A stretch of 9,454 bases of DNA from Thermoplasmata archaeon (GTDB lineage: Archaea; Thermoplasmatota; Thermoplasmata; Lutacidiplasmatales; UBA184), in the NCBI GenBank assembly GCA_030040625.1, contig JASHTI010000046.1:1-9454 (forward strand), read 5' to 3'. Shown in pieces: positions 1 to 4,030 of this stretch. Made by a program: the position numbers and the translations under genes. Under the pieces are notes generated by a model. It made no database searches. It was not told the origin of the DNA and saw nothing but the letters and a program-made list of their open reading frames with translations. Numbering within the stretch: the stretch's first letter is position 1; each line of letters starts with the position of its first letter.

Positions 1-228
1 CGCGACCGAGATGGAGTCCGGCAGGAACGTGACGTTGTCCACGGTGCAGGAGGACGTAGTGGACGTCGGATAGCTCGAGACGCCGGGGCAGTAGGCCACG
101 CGTTGGTGCCCGCCCGCGACGTGCGGAGCGCGACCGGTGGCGGGTGCGGCCTCCGTGACCGGGGCGACCGTGAGCACGAGCGTCGCCACCGCGATGATCG
201 CTGCTGCGGCGACCCACCCCCTCCGCAT
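1..228 (-). CDS. Secreted protein with N-terminal signal peptide, partial (runs off the window)
   Basis: Only the first 76 residues are inside the window. They begin MRRGWVAAAA, continue as a hydrophobic stretch to about residue 22, and reach Ala-rich candidate signal-peptidase sites around residues 26-31 (TEAAPA). The mature part starts with a Ser/Thr-rich segment holding two cysteines (Cys47, Cys61) and one N-glycosylation sequon (NVT, residues 65-67). This is a classic Sec-type signal sequence, so the product should be exported. The ATG at 228 is the only reasonable start, because an in-frame TGA lies about 21 bases upstream with no start codon between. A poor TATA-like CTTTAGG lies about 38 bases upstream. 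It is divergent from the ribbon-helix-helix gene at 610. The visible part is too short to assign a family, so function is unknown. That it is a real gene rests on the signal peptide and the closed upstream frame. Confidence 0.7.
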   Translation of the reverse strand, partial: MRRGWVAAAAIIAVATLVLTVAPVTEAAPATGRAPHVAGGHQRVAYCPGVSSYPTSTTSSCTVDNVTFLPDSISVA

Positions 229-261
229 GGTGCCCCGGCGGCCCCACCGTCATGCACGGCG

Positions 262-268
262 TCCTAAA
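262..268 (-). promoter_or_regulatory. Weak TATA-like element upstream of the secreted-protein gene
   Basis: On the minus strand this reads about CTTTAGGA, one of the few A/T-containing spots in a GC-rich intergenic region. Its centre is about 38 bases before the ATG at 228, close to the 35-36 bases seen for the clearer promoters in this window. The match to an archaeal TATA box is poor, so this rests mainly on position. Confidence 0.25.
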
Positions 269-269
269 G

Positions 270-289
270 GGGGGTCGGTCTCGACCCCC
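270..289. repeat. Perfect 8-bp inverted repeat with 4-base loop
   Basis: GGGGGTCG at 270-277 is followed by a 4-base spacer and its exact complement CGACCCCC at 282-289. It lies 42-61 bases upstream of the ATG at 228, next to the weak TATA-like site. It could be a protein-binding dyad or an RNA hairpin. Stems of this size are expected a few times by chance in GC-rich DNA of this length, so function is uncertain. Confidence 0.35.
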
Positions 290-534
290 TCCCTGAGCCG
301 TGCCCGCCACAGGGGTGCTGGACCGGCCGACGGTGGCCGTGGGGGTCCTCCCGCTCCTCGCGGGCCCGGCCCCGGGGGTCCCGCAGCCGGAGGAGATGCC
401 GTCGTGGCCCCGGCGGAACGGCTCCCCCCGAGGGCGTCGTCCCCTCGCCGGCGTCGAGATGAGTGCGCGGCCGCAGGGCGCTGCGTAGGGGGCGCATGCG
501 AGCGGCGACCTCGGGAACGGCCCGGCCCAGCTCT

Positions 535-549
535 GAGGCGGGACGCCTC
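535..549. repeat. Small dyad upstream of the ribbon-helix-helix promoter
   Basis: GAGGCG, a 3-base spacer, then CGCCTC form a perfect 6-bp inverted repeat ending 32 bases before the TATA box at 582. Ribbon-helix-helix proteins usually bind short inverted or tandem sites and often control their own promoter, so this is a possible operator. The assignment is by position only. Confidence 0.25.
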
Positions 550-581
550 CTCCGAGACCAAGCGGTCCGCACCCATGCGCA

Positions 582-587
582 TTTATA
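582..587 (+). promoter_or_regulatory. TATA box of the ribbon-helix-helix gene
   Basis: TTTATA stands out in GC-rich surroundings. Archaeal TATA boxes are centred about 26 bases before the transcription start. From the centre at about 585 this predicts a start near 610-611, which coincides with an in-frame ATG at 610 and suggests leaderless transcription. Confidence 0.6.
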
Positions 588-609
588 CAGGGAGCTCATC
601 TCGCCGGCT

Positions 610-867
610 ATGCCGCGCCGAGCCCGCGCCGACATGGGACCCGTCGGGATGATCCGCAAGAACATCACCATCACGCACGAGGAGTCCGCGTTCCTCGACC
701 GTCATCCGGAGATCAACCAGAGCGCGCTGTTCCGCCAGATCGTCGACAGCCTCATGGTCGCCGAGCGGACCCCCTCGCTCGCCTCGACGCAGTCGCTTCG
801 TCTCGGCCGCGCCGTCTTCCGTTCCGGCGCCATCATGTTCCAGAAGTCGGGCGGTCCGGCGAAGTAG
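610..867 (+). CDS. Ribbon-helix-helix (CopG/MetJ-type) DNA-binding protein
   Basis: The 85-residue product contains a short ribbon-helix-helix fold. There is a beta-strand (KNITIT, residues 17-22), a first helix (about 23-33, HEESAFLDRHP), a turn with Asn/Gln-Ser, and a second helix (NQSALFRQIVDSLM, about 36-49). This pattern is common in small archaeal transcription regulators that dimerise through the strand and insert it into the DNA major groove. The remaining roughly 35 residues (SLASTQSLRL to the end) are unassigned. Three in-frame ATGs are possible: 610, 634 and 649. I prefer 610 because it sits where the TATA box at 582-587 would start transcription, giving a leaderless message, and none of the three has a convincing Shine-Dalgarno. 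Starts at 634 or 649 would remove only residues before the fold. It is divergent from the secreted-protein gene, and its 3' end overlaps the convergent dtdA gene. Its target is unknown; its own promoter region is the obvious guess. Confidence 0.75.
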   Translation: MPRRARADMGPVGMIRKNITITHEESAFLDRHPEINQSALFRQIVDSLMVAERTPSLASTQSLRLGRAVFRSGAIMFQKSGGPAK

Positions 868-1696
868 CCGGCGGCCCACCCCGGGGATCCGCATCTCCGT
901 CCCGCAACACCGGCGCCCACCCGGCGAACGCCGGGACACTGCGATCCTGGGCTCGGGCGAAGAGGACGCCGGCGGCGCCGGGGGTCGTCTCCACCGCTTG
1001 CTGCGCCGTCGGACGATCGAGCCCCACGAGCGCGTGCCGGGACAGTAGGTGCCCGAACGACCAGCGCCGACGGAGCGCCAGATCGGTGAAGTGGGGCGCA
1101 TAGTGGCCCCCGCCGGCGCCGACGGCGACGCGGTCGTCCGCTCCAGGGAGCGGCGAACGGATCGCCTCGGCCAGCAGCCGCACCTCGCCCGGTTCCGGGC
1201 GACCCCCCTCGGGCACCGCGATCTCCGCGAAGAAGGCGGGCAGCCCGACCTCCGGGCCGTGGTGGGTCGCCTCGAACGTCACGGGCCGGCCGAGGGCGCC
1301 GGCCCCCTCGGCCAGGCTTCGCAGGACGCCCGTCATACGGGCGGGATCGGTCGGCACCAGCCGGCGGGGCCGGCCCCCCAGATCGGCGGCGGCGCCGGGA
1401 TTCCCCAGGGGATGGACCGTCAAACAGCGGACCCCGCTGTCGCTGCGGTGGATCGAGGCGAAGACCAGGGTCGGCCCCTGCGCCCGGAGCGGGGACGGCA
1501 GGTGCTGCTCGAGGTGGTCGTCCTGGAGGTGGGGGCCGGGGCGGTGCAACGCGAGGACGCCGGGGGCGACCTCCCGGATCGCCGTACCGTCGACGTGGGC
1601 CCCGGTCGACGGAGCGTGCGCCCAAGCAGCGGCGATCGCACGGGCGACCGGGTCCGGTTCGCTCAGTACCACGACGATCGGCGGCTCGCGCGTCAC
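833..1696 (-). CDS. dtdA: D-aminoacyl-tRNA deacylase (GEK1/DTD2 family)
   Basis: This enzyme hydrolyses the ester bond of D-amino acids mischarged onto tRNA, and so keeps D-residues out of proteins. The DTD2/GEK1 form is typical of archaea and plants. The family motifs are present in order in the 287 residues: SIHRSDSG (81-88), TVHPLGNPG (93-101), FEATHHGP (141-148) and GGGHYAPHFTDLAL (195-208), followed by FGHLLSRHALVGLD. These His-rich motifs are the family hallmark and probably form the metal-bound active site. Length is near the usual 260-280, with a Pro/Gly/Asp-rich tail of about 25 residues that looks non-essential. The start is a GTG at 1696. It places the strand IVVVLSEPD near the N-terminus as in relatives, although there is no clear Shine-Dalgarno. 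It probably follows the small membrane protein gene in one transcript: the gap is 49 bases, with no promoter visible in it. Its last 35 bases overlap the convergent gene at 610-867. Confidence 0.92.
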   Translation of the reverse strand: MTREPPIVVVLSEPDPVARAIAAAWAHAPSTGAHVDGTAIREVAPGVLALHRPGPHLQDDHLEQHLPSPLRAQGPTLVFASIHRSDSGVRCLTVHPLGNPGAAADLGGRPRRLVPTDPARMTGVLRSLAEGAGALGRPVTFEATHHGPEVGLPAFFAEIAVPEGGRPEPGEVRLLAEAIRSPLPGADDRVAVGAGGGHYAPHFTDLALRRRWSFGHLLSRHALVGLDRPTAQQAVETTPGAAGVLFARAQDRSVPAFAGWAPVLRDGDADPRGGPPATSPDRPTSGT

Positions 1697-1745
1697 CGCC
1701 CGCGCCCCGGCGAGCGGTCCCGGAGGCCCGGTGGTCCGGTCCCGC

Positions 1746-2084
1746 TCACGCGGGAGGCCAGAGCTCGTTCTCCATCGGGCTCAGCTCGCGGTAGTAACCG
1801 TCCTCCTCGCCGGGCGTGTGCAGGACATCCCGTTCGTGGAGGCATACGACCCAGCGGGTCCGGTAGCAGTGCGGGCACTTGGTGAAGATCATCCCGAGGA
1901 CCGCGCCCGCGATCAGCACGACCCCGACCCAGACGAAGACGAGCCCGAAGCTCTCGCCGTCGTGCGTCGGGGCCAGCGCCGACGAGCCGAGCAGTACGAA
2001 GAGTCCACCCAGGACGAGCATCGGGAGGAAGCGGCCGATGACATGCCAACCTCGCCACGGCGGCGGGGCATCCTCCTGCACCAT
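1746..2084 (-). CDS. Small two-helix membrane protein with a CPHC motif
   Basis: The 112-residue product has a short polar N-terminus and two hydrophobic helices, about residues 16-34 and 47-67. A C-terminal soluble tail begins directly after the second helix with KCPHC (Cys70, Cys73), followed by Cys81 and His83. CxxC-x7-CxH spacing could form a small zinc-binding knuckle or a redox site at the membrane face; I do not recognise the family. The tail ends in acidic and aromatic residues (EEDGYYRELSPMENELW). With both termini on the same side, the positively charged residues next to the helices suggest the cytoplasm, but topology is uncertain. The ATG at 2084 is fixed by a strong Shine-Dalgarno. 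It lies upstream of dtdA on the same strand and is probably cotranscribed. The promoter is unclear; CTATGT near 2161 and GGATAG near 2146 are weak TATA-like candidates. Confidence 0.75.
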   Translation of the reverse strand: MVQEDAPPPWRGWHVIGRFLPMLVLGGLFVLLGSSALAPTHDGESFGLVFVWVGVVLIAGAVLGMIFTKCPHCYRTRWVVCLHERDVLHTPGEEDGYYRELSPMENELWPPA

Positions 2085-2090
2085 CCGGTG

Positions 2091-2097
2091 ACCTCCT
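2091..2097 (-). promoter_or_regulatory. Shine-Dalgarno of the small CPHC membrane protein
   Basis: AGGAGGT on the minus strand, separated by six bases from the ATG at 2084, is a near-perfect match to the archaeal 16S 3' end. It confirms both the gene and its start. Confidence 0.7.
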
Positions 2098-2205
2098 ACG
2101 GGGCTCTCCGCCGCGGGTCGCTGCGGCCTCCCTCGGGGTCCCCTATCCGCTCCCCAGACATAGGTCTTCGGTTCGCCCTGTGGCGTTCGCCCGCTCCGAT
2201 GCGGT

Positions 2206-2249
2206 AGGAGAAGAAGGAAGGGGTTCGCGGCCCGGTCGCCCGGGCCGCG
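2206..2249 (-). terminator. Strong hairpin plus pyrimidine tract after the sequon-rich surface protein gene
   Basis: CGCGGCCCGG (2226-2235), a 4-base loop, and CCGGGCCGCG (2240-2249) form a perfect 10-bp GC stem. It lies 24 bases past the stop codon of the gene at 2274-3359. On the minus strand the stem is followed by an 18-base run of pyrimidines rich in T and C (2206-2223). Archaeal termination depends mainly on T-rich tracts, so the tract matters as much as the stem. The pair isolates this gene from the downstream CPHC-protein/dtdA unit. Confidence 0.55.
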
Positions 2250-2273
2250 GGTCCTCTACGAGAGCGTGCCGGC

Positions 2274-3359
2274 TTAGAGCTTCGTCACGACCGGGCAAAC
2301 GGCCTGCCCTGTCGCGTTCGTGCCGCACTCGCTGACGATCGAACTGACGACACCCACCGACGCGTAGATCGGGAAGCTGGACGCGTTGAACGGTGTGATG
2401 TTCGTCACGCTCAGATCGAGCAGATACGCCGTGGTCATGTCGAAGGTGAACAACACGGTGTTGTTCTCACCTAGGCCAGGCGCTGCGGGGTTGGCCGTCT
2501 CGTTGAAGTAGAACGTCTGGGCGACCGGCGTCACGCCACCGATAGCGACCGAGAGCGAGTAGGTCCCGACCCGGGCGGTCGGCCCGAAGACGATCGGGAT
2601 CGCATAGACCAGGTCGTACGGCGCGTAGCCACTCTGGTTCGGCGCCCACAGCGTCGAGTTGTTTCCCGAGAACGAAGGCAGCCAAGTGGTGTTGCCATCC
2701 ATCTGGAAGTACGTCTCGCACGGGATGTAGCTCCCGTTGTAGGTCGTCGTGTTGATGTTGTGGTACATCGACCAGTTCGAGCAGGACGAGATGTTCACGA
2801 ACCCATTGTCGAAATACGAGCCGTTCGGGATCCCGCCCGCCGTGTAGGTGTTGTTGATGAGGTACTTGCCCACGTTGGAGGCGTTGGTGTTGTTGGACGT
2901 CCCCCAGTACCAGGTCGCGTTCACCACGCCCGCGTCCACCGAGTTCAGGCAGACGAGCGTCGTGTTGCCGTACAGTCCGACCGCGCCCGAGGCGTTGTTG
3001 GAGTAGACGTAGTTCCCCGAGAGGTTGACGTCAATCCCGCTCTGGTTGCACGGCCCGACCGGGGCTCCGCCCGACCCGTTCCAGCTGAACGGCGACCCCG
3101 TCGCATTGATCAAGTCGAGGCCCGAGGCGTACGTGATGCTGGCATTGCCAAACGTCACGCCCGTCGGAGCCACGTTCAACGTAGACCCAGCGAGCGTCCG
3201 GCTCGGTGTCCCCAGCGGCCCGTAGATCAGGACCGCCGCGCCAAAGCCAGCGAGCAACGCCGCCGTGGCAACCGCCGCCCCCACATAGACCGCCCGGTGG
3301 CCCCATCCACCCGAGCTCGCTCGGCTCATTCCCCTTCGGCGATGATTCTCCCGACGCAT
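2274..3359 (-). CDS. Membrane-anchored, sequon-rich surface glycoprotein (family unknown)
   Basis: The 361-residue product starts with a very basic cytoplasmic segment (MRRENHRRRG), then one hydrophobic helix of about 22 residues (VYVGAAVATAALLAGFGAAVLIYG). The rest is a polar ectodomain dominated by Asn, Thr, Ser, Gly and Tyr. I count about 25 N-X-S/T sequons, roughly one per 13 ectodomain residues, and six cysteines that could pair. The helix is probably an uncleaved anchor, since no good cleavage site is obvious. I recognise no catalytic motif, no C-terminal sorting signal and no class III pilin signal. Heavy N-glycosylation at the cell surface is an inference from sequon density. The gene looks less GC-rich than its neighbours, as expected from Asn/Tyr-rich coding. 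The open frame extends to an ATG at 3386, but that codon is only 6 bases from the TATA box. Transcription would begin after it, so I chose the ATG at 3359, which has an AGGTGGG ribosome-binding site. ATG 3329 is also possible. Confidence 0.8.
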   Translation of the reverse strand: MRRENHRRRGMSRASSGGWGHRAVYVGAAVATAALLAGFGAAVLIYGPLGTPSRTLAGSTLNVAPTGVTFGNASITYASGLDLINATGSPFSWNGSGGAPVGPCNQSGIDVNLSGNYVYSNNASGAVGLYGNTTLVCLNSVDAGVVNATWYWGTSNNTNASNVGKYLINNTYTAGGIPNGSYFDNGFVNISSCSNWSMYHNINTTTYNGSYIPCETYFQMDGNTTWLPSFSGNNSTLWAPNQSGYAPYDLVYAIPIVFGPTARVGTYSLSVAIGGVTPVAQTFYFNETANPAAPGLGENNTVLFTFDMTTAYLLDLSVTNITPFNASSFPIYASVGVVSSIVSECGTNATGQAVCPVVTKL

Positions 3360-3362
3360 TAG

Positions 3363-3369
3363 CCCACCT
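3363..3369 (-). promoter_or_regulatory. Ribosome-binding site that decides the surface-protein start
   Basis: AGGTGGG on the minus strand, three bases before the ATG at 3359 (five from the AGGTG core), resembles the archaeal Shine-Dalgarno. The longer start at 3386 has no such site and falls upstream of the predicted transcription start. Confidence 0.45.
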
Positions 3370-3391
3370 GTGTCGGGCCATGACATGCCCC

Positions 3392-3399
3392 TATTAAAA
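3392..3399 (-). promoter_or_regulatory. TATA box of the surface-protein gene
   Basis: TTTTAATA on the minus strand, preceded by purine-rich GAAGA as a possible BRE, is the best TATA box in the window. Its centre at about 3395 predicts transcription from about 3369, giving a leader of about 10 nt before the ATG at 3359. Confidence 0.7.
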
Positions 3400-3408
3400 T
3401 CTTCATCC

Positions 3409-3437
3409 GGCGGTTACCGCCTGTATCGGTAATCGCC
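3409..3437. repeat. Imperfect 11-bp inverted repeat, candidate operator
   Basis: GGCGGTTACCG (3409-3419) and CGGTAATCGCC (3427-3437) are inverted copies with one mismatch and a 7-base spacer. The left arm continues into its own small dyad, GGCGG-TTA-CCGCC (3409-3421). The site begins 10 bases upstream of the TATA box at 3392-3399, where archaeal activators or repressors often bind. A regulator cannot be named. Confidence 0.4.
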
Positions 3438-3515
3438 CCCTTCCGCGCCTCGGCTCCGCCCGCCGGCCCGGGCCCCCACCGGATTCGGGCGCGTCGGGAG
3501 CTGCGCGCCGGTCCA

Positions 3516-3576
3516 GGCCGGCCGGCATTGCCGTTTCCGCGAAGGGTTATAGTCGCCCCCCGGCCTTGGCCGGCCG
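3516..3576. repeat. Two copies of GGCCGGCCG flanking a promoter
   Basis: The 9-mer occurs at 3516-3524 and 3568-3576, start to start 52 bases (about five helical turns), on either side of the TATA box at 3547-3551. The second copy overlaps CCGGCC-TT-GGCCGG (3560-3573) and the predicted transcription start. Equal helical phase is compatible with a paired protein site, but GGCCGG strings are common in such GC-rich DNA. Confidence 0.25.
3547..3551 (+). promoter_or_regulatory. TATA box of the small acidic protein gene
   Basis: TTATA within GGGTTATAG, preceded by GCGAAG as a possible BRE, is centred at 3549. It predicts a transcription start near 3575, nine bases before the ATG at 3584. It argues against the in-frame TTG at 3566, which would lie upstream of that start. 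Confidence 0.6.
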
Positions 3577-3583
3577 AGTCGCC

Positions 3584-3979
3584 ATGGCGCGCGCCGAGTC
3601 CTCCGGGGGCTACGATCACCAGGATCGCCACGTGCACGTCCACCTCGCGGACGCCCGGGCGACGTACTACGATCTGGTGACCGAGTTCCTTCAGGCCGCC
3701 GGGAAGGCGCCGGACTGGTACTGGCGCCTGGTCGGCTCCTTCGGGGCCCACGACTCGGAGAAGCTGGAGGAGATCATCTCCAGCGCCTTCGAGGCGGGGG
3801 CGTTCATCTCCCACGACCACCCCGAGGATGTCGAGTTCGAGTGGGTCACCGAGGAGGAGTGCGAGGACGAGCGGCGCCTCGCCGAGGAGCCCCCGGTCGA
3901 GGAGGAGGCCCCGCCTCCGGACGCCGACTCCGGGCACCCGAGCCGCCGGACCGCCGCGGCCGATGGCCCGGGCGGTTAG
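3584..3979 (+). CDS. Small acidic protein with N-terminal His cluster, function unknown
   Basis: The 131-residue product has no signal peptide and no membrane helix. Residues 11-20 (DHQDRHVHVH) form a His/Asp-rich cluster. Residues 22-52 look like an amphipathic helix ending in an aromatic patch (DWYWRLV). Residues 58-75 look like a second helix (EKLEEIISSAFEAGAF), followed by SHDHPEDVEFEW. From about residue 87 the chain is Glu/Asp/Pro-rich and probably disordered. About 85 residues therefore look like a compact domain with alternating HxH and HDH motifs that might bind metal; I do not recognise the family. The ATG at 3584 is chosen from the TATA position. There is no Shine-Dalgarno, so translation probably starts from a very short leader. 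It is divergent from the surface-protein gene with a 224-base shared promoter region, and convergent to the beta-propeller gene. A role linked to the divergent partner is possible but unproven. Confidence 0.7.
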   Translation: MARAESSGGYDHQDRHVHVHLADARATYYDLVTEFLQAAGKAPDWYWRLVGSFGAHDSEKLEEIISSAFEAGAFISHDHPEDVEFEWVTEEECEDERRLAEEPPVEEEAPPPDADSGHPSRRTAAADGPGG

Positions 3980-3998
3980 AGACCCGCGGCGCTGACCT

Positions 3999-4029
3999 GA
4001 GCCGCCCGGCGGGGGGAGCCCTGCGGCTC
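3999..4029. terminator. Possible shared hairpin between convergent genes
   Basis: GAGCCGC (3999-4005) and GCGGCTC (4023-4029) form a perfect 7-bp stem with a 17-base GC-rich loop. It lies in the 51-base gap between the stop codons of the small acidic protein (plus) and the beta-propeller (minus). The location suits a bidirectional terminator, but no T-rich tract follows on either side. Confidence 0.35.
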
Positions 4030-4030
4030 C

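Larger units (their letters stand above)
229..609. other. Divergent intergenic region without a convincing gene
   Basis: These 381 bases separate the left-facing secreted-protein gene from the right-facing ribbon-helix-helix gene. Open frames exist on both strands, but their translations are Arg/Pro/Gly/Ala-rich without domain-like character, as expected from random GC-rich DNA. I see no tRNA cloverleaf and no recognisable RNase P or SRP RNA core. The region does hold a hairpin at 270-289, a smaller dyad at 535-549, and the TATA box at 582-587. An unrecognised small RNA cannot be ruled out by eye. Confidence 0.6.

Noticed and set aside
229..609. Structured RNA gene (RNase P, SRP or tRNA) in the largest non-coding gap
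   Set aside because: I could not find the conserved cores or a cloverleaf; GC-rich hairpins alone are not enough. A covariance-model search would settle it.
137..652. Several Arg/Pro-rich frames on both strands in the left intergenic region
   Set aside because: No domain-like sequence, no ribosome-binding site, and they cross the signal-peptide gene and the ribbon-helix-helix promoter.
702..1625. A 307-residue minus-strand frame overlapping dtdA
   Set aside because: Almost entirely Arg/Pro/Gly/Ala, while the alternative frame carries all GEK1/DTD2 motifs.
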